Assembly (NCBI GenBank): GCA_028281485.1
Contig: JANQJT010000138.1
Coordinates: forward strand, 1-7,028
Length of the DNA: 7,028 bases
Direction: 5' to 3'
Source: Phycisphaeraceae bacterium
Lineage (GTDB): Bacteria; Planctomycetota; Phycisphaerae; Phycisphaerales; Zrk34
The notes beneath the pieces were generated by a model that was not told where the DNA came from, did not search any database, and worked only from the letters and a program-made list of their open reading frames with translations. Of the stretch, positions 1 through 6,154 are shown one piece after another. The translations under genes were made by a program, and so were the position numbers. Position 1 is the first letter of the stretch. Each line of letters starts with the position of its first letter.

Positions 1-241
1 GCAGCATCCCCGAAAACCGCTCCATGGCTCCCAAAACCGTCTTCTGATGCGTCGGGCTCAGCCGATCGAACCGCCGCACCACCTCACGCAGCGACCGCCC
101 CTCGTCCCGCTCGATCAAATACGACAGGATCCGACCCTCCGTTGCCTCATCCGCCGTCCCCAAAGCCGCCGCCACAGCCGACTCCATCCCCTCTAAAGAA
201 AATGAAAGAATTTTCTCGATATGATGGATCGCTTTAGCCAT
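1..241 (-). CDS. Partial hypothetical protein, N-terminal 80 residues
   Basis: A minus-strand reading frame starts at the ATG complementary to 239-241 and runs off the left edge without a stop. The visible protein begins MAKAIHHIEKILSF and is charged and helical in character; a segment around residues 40-75 (SYLIERDEGRSLREVVRRFD, then LSPTHQKT) is rich in Arg and Glu. No signal peptide or membrane segment is visible, so it is probably cytosolic. A TAA stop lies in the same frame eight codons upstream of the ATG. There is no well-placed ribosome binding site: an AAGGTGAG lies about 15 bases away, which is too far. A second in-frame ATG at residue 19 is preceded directly by GAGGGG, too close to work normally. 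The gene diverges from the hypothetical gene at 454. I do not recognise the family. Frame continuity and GC-rich codon use support it being real. Confidence 0.6.
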   Translation of the reverse strand, partial: MAKAIHHIEKILSFSLEGMESAVAAALGTADEATEGRILSYLIERDEGRSLREVVRRFDRLSPTHQKTVLGAMERFSGML

Positions 242-287
242 AATGGTCGCCGTGAACTCACCTTAAAGCTCAATATCCCCCTTGGGT

Positions 288-303
288 CCGATACTTTTAT
301 CGG
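288..303. promoter_or_regulatory. Perfect 6-bp hairpin or operator-like inverted repeat
   Basis: CCGATA, a four-base loop, then TATCGG make a perfect inverted repeat in the divergent intergenic region, about 47 bases upstream of the minus-strand start at 241. It could be a protein-binding site or an RNA hairpin in that gene's leader. It is too short, and lacks a T-tract, to be a terminator. Function is unknown. Confidence 0.35.
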
Positions 304-309
304 CTCCAC

Positions 310-324
310 GAAGCAGGATGCTTC
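310..324. promoter_or_regulatory. Second perfect 6-bp inverted repeat
   Basis: GAAGCA, GGA, TGCTTC form a perfect inverted repeat with a three-base spacer, six bases from the repeat at 288-303. Two adjacent inverted repeats in a divergent promoter region suggest regulator binding, but chance cannot be excluded for stems this short. Confidence 0.3.
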
Positions 325-385
325 AATACCCACCCCAACACCTAAGCGGTCACAATTTTTTACAAACTCAGAACTTAGGGGATGA

Positions 386-397
386 ATTACGCGTAAT
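386..397. promoter_or_regulatory. 12-bp perfect palindrome, operator-like
   Basis: ATTACGCGTAAT is perfectly self-complementary over 12 bases and sits 56 bases upstream of the preferred start of the hypothetical gene at 454. Its surroundings (TTTTTTACA at 356-364) are AT-rich for this window, as expected of a promoter region, but no convincing -10 and -35 pair is visible. A dimeric repressor or activator site is plausible. No regulator family can be named from the sequence. Confidence 0.35.
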
Positions 398-453
398 CAC
401 CAGCTAACATGCCCCCCAAACCGGCCCCCCCAAACGATCGGAATACCCCAAAT

Positions 454-999
454 ATGAGCTCCATTAACAAATCTCCAAGCACCCAGATCTACCGGATGAT
501 GCTCTACCAGCGCGCCCTCCACCCCGAGCTGCTCACCATCCAGGATCGACGCACCATCACCCAGCCCGACTACGAGCTCGAAGCCTGGCTCATGCCCGGC
601 GGCCACGCCATCCGCTTCGAAGTCGCCGGCCGCTGCGCCGTCGAACTCGTCACCGACCAGGACCTCCAGCTCCCCGAACGCGGACTCCTCCACACCCTCC
701 CCTGCATCGGCGAGAAGGAATACGAGCACAACGTCGACGACAAAATCCGCTTCGTCGCCGCCGTACAGACCGAAAACCTCTCCGACAACCTCTACTCCGC
801 CACCTTCAACGAGATGTACGACTTCGGCCTCGAATCCGAAGCCATGATGCACCAGTGGCAGGCCCACGAAGACGCACTCCCCAACCTCTCCATCGTCGAC
901 CTCCAACGCTACCGCAAGGAGATCCACGCACAGACTTACCACCTGCTCGGCTCCGTAGGCTTCATCCTCCGGACCCAGTCCATCTTCGAAATCGCTTGA
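454..999 (+). CDS. Conserved hypothetical protein, possibly DUF2617-like
   Basis: This 181-residue protein has no signal peptide or membrane segment and is probably cytosolic. Visible features are LHPEL at residues 22-26, GGH at 49-51, LPERGLLHTLPCIGEKE at 73-89 and a C-terminal YHLLGSVGFILRTQSIFE block. The order LHPEL, a central GH and a basic or Leu-Pro segment followed by a GE reminds me of planctomycete proteins labelled DUF2617, but this is from memory and uncertain. No catalytic motif is evident. An in-frame ATG at 409 would add 15 residues (MPPKPAPPNDR and so on), which are proline-rich and lack a ribosome binding site. I prefer 454, which has a weak GGAA ten bases upstream and a start close to the conserved-looking body. 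It appears monocistronic: divergent gene to the left, intrinsic terminator directly after the stop. Confidence 0.7.
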   Translation: MSSINKSPSTQIYRMMLYQRALHPELLTIQDRRTITQPDYELEAWLMPGGHAIRFEVAGRCAVELVTDQDLQLPERGLLHTLPCIGEKEYEHNVDDKIRFVAAVQTENLSDNLYSATFNEMYDFGLESEAMMHQWQAHEDALPNLSIVDLQRYRKEIHAQTYHLLGSVGFILRTQSIFEIA

Positions 1000-1020
1000 C
1001 ACAACCGCCTCACACAAACA

Positions 1021-1058
1021 AACCGCACCTTCGATCCACTCGACGGTGCGGTTTTTTT
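1021..1058 (+). terminator. Intrinsic terminator of the gene at 454-999
   Basis: AACCGCACC at 1021-1029 pairs perfectly with GGTGCGGTT at 1045-1053. One mismatch is followed by an inner TCGA/TCGA stem (1031-1034 with 1040-1043) and a five-base loop. A run of seven T residues (1052-1058) overlaps the 3' arm. It lies 21 bases after the stop codon, which is the classical arrangement for Rho-independent termination. Confidence 0.92.
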
Positions 1059-1067
1059 CATTGCCAG

Positions 1068-1095
1068 TCGCTTATCGCTTATCTCCGATCTCTAT
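1068..1095. repeat. Heptamer repeat tract, TCGCTTA type
   Basis: TCGCTTA occurs twice exactly at 1068-1081, followed in the same register by TCTCCGA and TCTCTAT, which share the leading TC. The tract starts ten bases after the terminator T-run. It resembles the short tandemly repeated heptanucleotides known from other bacteria such as heterocystous cyanobacteria. No function can be assigned. Confidence 0.5.
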
Positions 1096-1186
1096 ATTCG
1101 ATTCCCCCCGCCTCTCCGATCTCCCCCGCCTCCGATCAACCCATTCACCATCTGCCCGATTCACCAACCGCCGATTGACCGATCAA
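1082..1186. repeat. Degenerate CCGAT-rich spacer
   Basis: CCGAT occurs six times (at 1085, 1116, 1132, 1156, 1171 and 1179), including an 11-base exact direct repeat, TCTCCGATCTC, at 1082-1092 and 1113-1123. ATTCACCA occurs at 1143 and 1159, giving an imperfect 16-base period around 1140-1171. The spacing of CCGAT is irregular, so this is not an iteron-like array. It lies in the accD upstream region, where I see no coding frame with typical composition. Confidence 0.35.
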
Positions 1187-1206
1187 ACACCGCTCCCCTT
1201 GCCCAC

Positions 1207-1234
1207 ATCAGCAATCAGAGATCAGAAATTAGCA
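1207..1234. repeat. Heptamer repeat tract, ATCAGNN type, copy 1
   Basis: Four consecutive heptamers read ATCAGCA, ATCAGAG, ATCAGAA and ATTAGCA. The first 19 bases (1207-1225) recur exactly at 6205-6223, and the match extends to 23 bases with one mismatch. The tract ends 43 bases upstream of the accD start, so it is in or near that promoter region. Confidence 0.75.
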
Positions 1235-1277
1235 TTTCCCACCCCCTCCCATTACCATATCCCTCACGGGACTAAAC

Positions 1278-2129
1278 ATGAGCCGATCCGCAAACACACA
1301 ACGTTCCTGGAACGAGGTCATCGACCAGACCAAGCGCACAGACGTCCCCGAGGGACTCTGGCTCCGATGCCCCAACTGCCAGGCCATGGTCTACCGCAAG
1401 CTCATCGAGCGCAACCTCCACGTCTGCACCGAGTGCGCACACCACTTCCGCGTCGACGCCGAGACACGCATCCACCAGCTCACCGACCCCGGCTCATTCG
1501 AACCCCGATGGACCGATGTCGCCCCCACCGACCCCCTCCAGTTCGAAGACATCAAGACCTACACCGACCGCCTCAACGCCGAGCAGAAGAAGACCGGCCG
1601 AACCGACGCCATCTCGGCCGGCGTCGCCTACATCAAGGGACGACGCACCGTCGTCGCCGCCATGGACTCACGCTTCATGATGGCCTCCATGGGCTCCGTC
1701 GTCGGCGAGGTCCTCACACGCGCCATCGAACACGCCGACGAACAGGACCTCCCCCTCGTCATCGTCTCATGCTCCGGCGGCGCCCGCATGCAGGAATCCA
1801 CACTCTCCCTCATGCAGATGGCCAAGACCTCCGCCGCCCTCGCTCAGTTCCAGGACAACGGCGGACTCTTCGTCTCCGTCCTCACCGACCCCACCACCGG
1901 CGGCGTCACCGCCTCATTCGCCATGCTCGGCGACGTCATCTTCGCCGAACCCAACGCCCTCATCTGCTTCGCCGGCCCACGCGTCATCGCAAACACCGTC
2001 CGACAGGAACTGCCCGAAGGCTTCCAACGCGCAGAGTTCCTCCAGGACGCAGGCTTCGTCGACCGCGTCGTCCCACGCAAAGAAATGCGAAACGAAATCT
2101 CACGCATCATCGACTACGCCGGCAAATAA
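1278..2129 (+). CDS. accD: Acetyl-CoA carboxylase carboxyltransferase subunit beta
   Basis: AccD with AccA transfers the carboxyl group from carboxybiotin to acetyl-CoA, making malonyl-CoA for fatty acid synthesis in the cytoplasm. The 283-residue protein shows the N-terminal zinc ribbon typical of AccD: Cys31, Cys34, Cys50 and Cys53 in a C-x2-C-x15-C-x2-C layout. The crotonase-fold carboxyltransferase core follows, with SGGARMQE at 166-173, TDPTTGGVTASFAMLGD at 203-219 and GPRVI at 233-237, all family hallmarks. Length is slightly below the 304 residues of the E. coli protein, and the protein looks intact. A GGGA six bases before the ATG is a moderate ribosome binding site. accA is not adjacent, so the two subunit genes are unlinked here. 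No intrinsic terminator is visible after the stop. A possible promoter (TTAGCA at 1229, TACCAT at 1253) is too weak to call. Confidence 0.97.
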   Translation: MSRSANTQRSWNEVIDQTKRTDVPEGLWLRCPNCQAMVYRKLIERNLHVCTECAHHFRVDAETRIHQLTDPGSFEPRWTDVAPTDPLQFEDIKTYTDRLNAEQKKTGRTDAISAGVAYIKGRRTVVAAMDSRFMMASMGSVVGEVLTRAIEHADEQDLPLVIVSCSGGARMQESTLSLMQMAKTSAALAQFQDNGGLFVSVLTDPTTGGVTASFAMLGDVIFAEPNALICFAGPRVIANTVRQELPEGFQRAEFLQDAGFVDRVVPRKEMRNEISRIIDYAGK

Positions 2130-2197
2130 CCCCCTCACAACAACCGCCCAAAAATAAACCCTTGATCCCGCAATACGCTGGCCCACCCAGTCGTTTG

Positions 2198-2206
2198 TGT
2201 TATAGT
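2198..2206 (+). promoter_or_regulatory. Extended -10 promoter for the peroxidase gene
   Basis: TGT-TATAGT matches the extended -10 pattern TGn-TATAAT with one mismatch in the hexamer. No good -35 lies 17 bases upstream, which is acceptable for extended -10 promoters. Transcription would begin near 2213, giving a leader of about 60 bases. Confidence 0.45.
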
Positions 2207-2215
2207 TCAACAAGC

Positions 2216-2238
2216 GGATAAAGCAGAGAGGATTATCC
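2216..2238 (+). promoter_or_regulatory. Leader hairpin upstream of the peroxidase gene
   Basis: GGATAA (2216-2221) pairs with TTATCC (2233-2238) around an 11-base loop, just after the predicted transcription start. It does not include the ribosome binding site at 2262-2268. It might stabilise the 5' end of the message. Significance is low because the stem is short. Confidence 0.25.
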
Positions 2239-2272
2239 CCTTATAGCCGCACACACAAATTGGGAGAGAGTC

Positions 2273-3991
2273 ATGCGCAAGCTATTCCTGGGCGCCCTCG
2301 CCATCACACTGTCCACCACCACCGCGATTCAAGCCAGCGACTACCGCACCATCGACGGCTCCGACAACAACCTCACCCATCCACTCTACGGCTCAACCAA
2401 CACCCAACTCATCCGACTCACCACACCCGCCTACGACGACGCCGTCTCTTCACCACGCACCCTCGACTCCATCGCAAACCCCCTCCCCTCCGCCCGCGCC
2501 GTCTCCAACGCCGTCACCGCCCAATCCCCCGCCACACCCAGCGCCTCAAACCTCACCGACTACCTCTGGGTCTGGGGCCAGTTCCTCGACCACGACATCT
2601 CACTCACCGAACCCCACGAACCCCACGAGCCGTTCAACATCCCCGTCACCGGCGACCCCCTCTTCACCCAGCCCATCACGCTCAACCGCTCCACCTACGA
2701 CACCTCCTACACACCCACCACCATCAACCCCCGCCAGCAGATCAACCAGATCACCGCCTTCATCGACGCCTCCAACGTCTACGGCTCCGACACCACCCGC
2801 GCCAACGAACTCCGCACCTTCTCCGACGGCAAACTCAAAACCTCCGCCGGCGACCTCCTGCCCTACAACACCGCCGCACTCCCCAACGCCCCCTCCACCG
2901 CCCCCACACTCTTCCTCGCAGGCGACGTTCGCGCCAACGAAAACGTCGTCCTCACCGCCATGCACACCCTCTTCGTCCGCGAACACAACCGACTCGCCGA
3001 CGAGTTCGACGCACGCCTCACCACCGCCGAACCCACCCTCACCAACGCCTACACCCTCTCCGGCTTCTCCCGCGACGAGTTCATCTACCAGGCCTCCCGA
3101 AAGGTCGTCGGCGCTCAGATGCAAGCCATCACCTACAACCAGTTCCTCCCCGCCCTCCTCGGCGACGACCCCCTCACCGCCTACACCACCTACGACAACA
3201 CCGCCGACCCCGGCATCTTCAACGAGTTCTCCACCGCCCTCTACCGCCTCGGACACTCCCTGCTCTCACCCAACATCAACACGGCCACGCCCGACGGCGT
3301 CACCACCGACTCACTCGCCCTGCGCGACGCCTTCTTCAACCCCGCCGCCATCGAAACACACGGCATCGACCCCTTCCTGATCGGCGCATGCTTCCAGACC
3401 TGCCAGCAGATCGACAACCAGGTCATCGACGACGTCCGAAACTTCCTCTTCGGCTCACCCGACGCAGGCGGATTCGACCTCGCCTCACTCAACATCCAAC
3501 GCGGACGAGACCACGGCCTGCCCGGCATCAACCAGGCCCGCGCCGACCTCACACTCCCCACCTACACCGACTTCCTCGACCTCACCGGCGGCGACGCCGC
3601 TCTCGCCGCACAACTCGCCTCCGTCTACGACTCCATCGACGACGTCGACCTCTGGGTCGCCGCGCTCGCCGAACCCCACGTCGGCACCGGACACGTCGGA
3701 CAAACCATCCGAACGGTCCTCATCGATCAGTTCACCGCCCTCCGCGATGGCGACCGCTTCTGGTACCAGCACGACACCACCCTCCACGACCTCTACGACC
3801 TCGACACACTCCACAACACCACACTCGGCGACATCATCGCACGCAACACCACCGCCACCAACGTACCCGACAACGTCTTCCTCATCCCCGAACCCGCCTC
3901 ACTCGCCCTCCTCTCCCTCGCCGCACTCCACCTCCTCCGTGGTCGTCGCAGCCGAACACACTTTTTTACATTCATTCAAACTTTGTCTTGA
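2273..3991 (+). CDS. Secreted animal-type heme peroxidase with PEP-CTERM tail
   Basis: A 572-residue member of the peroxidase-cyclooxygenase (animal heme peroxidase) superfamily, predicted to use hydrogen peroxide outside the cytoplasm. A Sec signal peptide (MRKLFLGALAITL, cleavage likely after AIQA at 18-21) is followed by the peroxidase domain. By family alignment to myeloperoxidase, Asp106-His107-Asp108 in GQFLDHD give the heme-ester Asp, distal His and a calcium ligand; Thr161, Phe163, Asp165 and Ser167 in TAFIDASNVYGS form the calcium loop; Arg220 and Glu223 in GDVRANE are the catalytic Arg and second heme-ester acid; His328 in RLGHSL is the proximal heme ligand; Asn390 follows. FDLASLNIQRGRDHGLPG (401-418) is diagnostic. 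Position 224 is Asn, so the myeloperoxidase Met-heme link is absent. The tail has PEPASLALL (539-547), a hydrophobic stretch and RGRRSR, the exosortase sorting signal. Only two cysteines (373, 377) occur. A ribosome binding site, GGGAGAG, precedes the ATG. An AT-rich extension of 11 residues follows the Arg cluster. Confidence 0.95.
   Translation: MRKLFLGALAITLSTTTAIQASDYRTIDGSDNNLTHPLYGSTNTQLIRLTTPAYDDAVSSPRTLDSIANPLPSARAVSNAVTAQSPATPSASNLTDYLWVWGQFLDHDISLTEPHEPHEPFNIPVTGDPLFTQPITLNRSTYDTSYTPTTINPRQQINQITAFIDASNVYGSDTTRANELRTFSDGKLKTSAGDLLPYNTAALPNAPSTAPTLFLAGDVRANENVVLTAMHTLFVREHNRLADEFDARLTTAEPTLTNAYTLSGFSRDEFIYQASRKVVGAQMQAITYNQFLPALLGDDPLTAYTTYDNTADPGIFNEFSTALYRLGHSLLSPNINTATPDGVTTDSLALRDAFFNPAAIETHGIDPFLIGACFQTCQQIDNQVIDDVRNFLFGSPDAGGFDLASLNIQRGRDHGLPGINQARADLTLPTYTDFLDLTGGDAALAAQLASVYDSIDDVDLWVAALAEPHVGTGHVGQTIRTVLIDQFTALRDGDRFWYQHDTTLHDLYDLDTLHNTTLGDIIARNTTATNVPDNVFLIPEPASLALLSLAALHLLRGRRSRTHFFTFIQTLS
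3883..3939. repeat. 57-base direct repeat encoding PEP-CTERM tail, copy 1
   Basis: This segment matches 6055-6111 with two mismatches (at 3914 and 3930), including 31 identical bases at its start. It encodes IPEPASLALLSLAALHLLR of the peroxidase. The flanks differ completely, so the shared block covers just the sorting tail. Confidence 0.9.
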
Positions 3992-4017
3992 CCCCACGCT
4001 CACTCCGTACCTATATT
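3988..4017 (+). promoter_or_regulatory. Sigma-70-type promoter for the surface-protein gene
   Basis: TTGACC (3988-3993) and TATATT (4012-4017) are separated by 18 bases; each differs from consensus at one position. Predicted transcription start is near 4024. The -35 box contains the peroxidase stop codon (3989-3991). No terminator lies between the two genes, so readthrough from the peroxidase is also possible. Confidence 0.65.
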
Positions 4018-4051
4018 ACGTGGTAACGGATCCGGGCCTCCAATCACGACA

Positions 4052-4059
4052 CGCCTCCG
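4052..4059 (+). promoter_or_regulatory. Anti-Shine-Dalgarno segment in the 5' leader
   Basis: CGCCTCCG at 4052-4059 is the exact reverse complement of CGGAGGCG at 4158-4165, the ribosome binding site of the gene at 4169. Pairing would bury the site at the base of a roughly 100-base loop. That loop contains another hairpin at 4106-4135: GGCC and ACCTC pairing with GAGGT and GGCC. This suggests translational control, but pairing is untested. It matches no riboswitch class I can recognise. Confidence 0.4.
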
Positions 4060-4157
4060 TCACGATATCTCCGTGGAAACACCCGCGGACGCTGTTTGTG
4101 TAATCGGCCTACCTCCCACCACAGAGGTTCGGGCCACGCTATTCGGTCACACACTCT

Positions 4158-4165
4158 CGGAGGCG
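4158..4165 (+). promoter_or_regulatory. Strong ribosome binding site deciding the start at 4169
   Basis: GGAGG at 4159-4163 lies five bases before the ATG at 4169. It supports this start over the in-frame ATG at 4073, which has no such site and would place a non-signal-like stretch ahead of the signal peptide. Confidence 0.8.
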
Positions 4166-4168
4166 ACT

Positions 4169-6124
4169 ATGTTCAACGCAATCCATTCCCGCAAACGCAA
4201 CACCCTGATCTCACTCACAATCCCGATCCTCTTAGGCCACCCGTTAACCCCGCACACCCACGCCGACATCAACGCCACCGGCGACATCACCCCCACCTAC
4301 GACGGCACCGATCCCTGGTCCCCCACCAGCCACCCCATACGAATCGGTCGAAACGCGCCCGGCTCACTCGAACTCGACAACGGCTCGCAAATCAGCAACA
4401 GCAGCATCTCTCTCGGCACACTCCCCGGCTCCTTCGGCCTGCTCACCCTCTCAGACCCCAACACGGAATTAAACCACATCGGCACACTCACCGTGGGCGA
4501 ATACGGGTCGGCATCGCTCCACGTCTCCAACGGCGCACACATCAACTGCTACGATGCGCGAATCGGCGAATCCGATACCGAGCTCGGCACCGCCGTCATC
4601 TCCAACCCCGGCTCCACATGGAACATCCAGAGCAACCTCTCCATCGGAAGCGGCTCACTCACCACACAGGACTTCGCGCAGGTCAACGTCGGACAAGACA
4701 CCGCCCTGCGCATCATCCCCAATCGATACCCCTCATCCGATGACGACATCGGCCAAATCTACCTCAACGTCGCCACACTCAACACCCACGGCCTCATCGC
4801 CTCACTCGACGACATCCGTGGCTACGGAACCATCAACACCCACACCCTCGTCGCCGACATCGACCTCACCTTCGACAACACGCACCCACTCATCCAGACC
4901 CTACACCTCAACAACCACCCCGACCAGAACATCACACTCAACATCAACGCCGCAAACCCATTCAACCGGGGAACCCTCGGCGCAGGATTCGACGGCCACG
5001 GATCTCTCACCATCGCCGATGGACGCAACGTCACCTCATACAACGGCCTACTCGCCGACCGAACCGACGCCACCGCCGACGCACACATCACCGGACAAAA
5101 CACCACATGGAACATCACCAACGATCTCAACGTCGGAAGGAAAGGCGCCGCCACGCTCAACATCTCTGACCACGCCACACTCAACGTGAACGAATCATTC
5201 CACATCAACGAACGCAGCACCGTCAACCAAAACGGCGCAAACGTCAACACAAACAGCGGCCGTCTTCAGCTCCGAGGAACCTACAACCTCAACGCCGGCA
5301 CACTCGACATGACCAGGCAAAGCACCTTCGGCTACGCGTCCATCCACGGACACGACACCGGCCGGTTCAACTTCACCGGCGGAACACTCACCAACGTCCG
5401 CAGCATCACGCTCCCCAACGGATTCACTCAGGCCGGCGGACGCTTCCAACCCGGCGACCCCACACACAAAAGCACACACATCAAAAGCGGATACCACATC
5501 ACCTCACCCCTCGCCACACTCGAAATCGACATCGCCGACCCCGCCACCAGGCTCTCCTTCCCCTCAGGCGCTCTCGATCATCACAGATTCGATCAACTCC
5601 TCGTCTCCGGTGACGTCACACTCAACGGAAACCTCGAACTCAACTTCCCCACCCAATACACACCCGAACTCGGCATCGCCTTCGACATCATCCGCGCCGA
5701 CACCATCACCGGACAATTCAACGACTCATCCTTCCAACACCCCGTCTTCTCACACGCCGCACTCGCACTCAGCCCCATCGACACCGACAACGACCTCACC
5801 CCCGACACACTCCGACTCGTCTCCACCTACACCGGCGACATCGACACCAACGGCTCCGTCAACCCCAACGACCTCGCCATACTCACGCTCAACTACAACA
5901 CAACCAACGCCACCTGGCAGTCCGGCGACCTCAACAACGACGGCCTCGTCAACAACGCAGACCTCGCCCTGCTCACGATCAACTGGAACAACAACATCCC
6001 CACCGGCATCACCCTCGCAAAACACTACGCCCCCAGCCTCAGCACCGGCGGCGGCATCCCCGAACCCGCCTCACTCGCCCTCCTCACCCTCGCCGCACTC
6101 CCCCTCCTCCGCAGACGAAGATGA
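4169..6124 (+). CDS. PEP-CTERM surface protein with beta-repeats and dockerin-like pair
   Basis: A 651-residue exported protein, probably structural or adhesive. Residues 1-32 are a signal peptide: a basic n-region (HSRKR), a hydrophobic core and a likely cleavage after HTHA. Residues 60-430 are Asn, Thr and Gly-rich beta-strand repeats like those of autotransporter passenger domains. Two copies of a module are visible: GSASLHVSNGA then STWNIQSNLSIG (113-160), and GSLTIADGRN then TTWNITNDLNVG (278-323). Residues 446-520 resemble the segment closing such passengers (FDQLLVSGDVTLNGNLEL, then FDIIRADTITGQF). Two calcium-loop-like repeats follow, GDIDTNGSVNPNDLAIL (556-572) and GDLNNDGLVNNADLALL (586-602), as in type I dockerins. 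The C-terminus is PEPASLALL plus a hydrophobic run and RRRR, an exosortase signal. No autotransporter barrel or catalytic motif is present. Its sorting tail is nearly identical to that of the upstream peroxidase. Binding partner unknown. Confidence 0.88.
   Translation: MFNAIHSRKRNTLISLTIPILLGHPLTPHTHADINATGDITPTYDGTDPWSPTSHPIRIGRNAPGSLELDNGSQISNSSISLGTLPGSFGLLTLSDPNTELNHIGTLTVGEYGSASLHVSNGAHINCYDARIGESDTELGTAVISNPGSTWNIQSNLSIGSGSLTTQDFAQVNVGQDTALRIIPNRYPSSDDDIGQIYLNVATLNTHGLIASLDDIRGYGTINTHTLVADIDLTFDNTHPLIQTLHLNNHPDQNITLNINAANPFNRGTLGAGFDGHGSLTIADGRNVTSYNGLLADRTDATADAHITGQNTTWNITNDLNVGRKGAATLNISDHATLNVNESFHINERSTVNQNGANVNTNSGRLQLRGTYNLNAGTLDMTRQSTFGYASIHGHDTGRFNFTGGTLTNVRSITLPNGFTQAGGRFQPGDPTHKSTHIKSGYHITSPLATLEIDIADPATRLSFPSGALDHHRFDQLLVSGDVTLNGNLELNFPTQYTPELGIAFDIIRADTITGQFNDSSFQHPVFSHAALALSPIDTDNDLTPDTLRLVSTYTGDIDTNGSVNPNDLAILTLNYNTTNATWQSGDLNNDGLVNNADLALLTINWNNNIPTGITLAKHYAPSLSTGGGIPEPASLALLTLAALPLLRRRR
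6055..6111. repeat. 57-base direct repeat encoding PEP-CTERM tail, copy 2
   Basis: Partner of 3883-3939, with two mismatches. It encodes IPEPASLALLTLAALPLLR at the end of the surface protein. Here the Arg cluster is followed at once by the stop codon, the usual PEP-CTERM ending. Confidence 0.9.
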
Positions 6125-6154
6125 CGAAGCCGACACGAAACCATCGCTCAAACT

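Noticed and set aside
294..306. GCCGATAA on the minus strand, identical to the sigma-28 -10 motif
   Set aside because: No TAAA-type -35 element lies about 11 bases upstream, and the bases are explained as part of the inverted repeat at 288-303.
412..450. C-runs near 412-430 as a second quadruplex motif
   Set aside because: Only two long runs occur, with the next short run 14 bases or more away, so the four-run requirement is not met with reasonable loops.
397..1017. Open minus-strand frame of 206 codons opposite the hypothetical gene
   Set aside because: It is rich in Val, Gly, Glu and Asp in the pattern produced by reading C-ending codons backwards. The forward frame has normal composition and a terminator after it.
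1229..1258. TTAGCA and TACCAT as an accD promoter
   Set aside because: Both hexamers match consensus poorly and the first lies inside the heptamer repeat; support is insufficient.
2162..2190. TTGATC as a -35 box for the peroxidase gene
   Set aside because: No -10-like hexamer lies 16-18 bases downstream; the extended -10 at 2198-2206 is too far away to pair with it.
1046..2221. Plus-strand frame of 391 codons over accD
   Set aside because: It is an Arg, Pro and His-rich product of the +1 shifted frame of accD, which is certain from its zinc ribbon and core motifs.
2260..4026. Plus-strand frame of 588 codons over the peroxidase gene
   Set aside because: Arg, His and Pro-rich low-complexity translation; the peroxidase frame carries all the conserved motifs.
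4073..4168. Upstream in-frame ATG at 4073 for the surface protein
   Set aside because: No ribosome binding site, and it would bury the signal peptide behind 32 residues; 4169 has GGAGG at good spacing.
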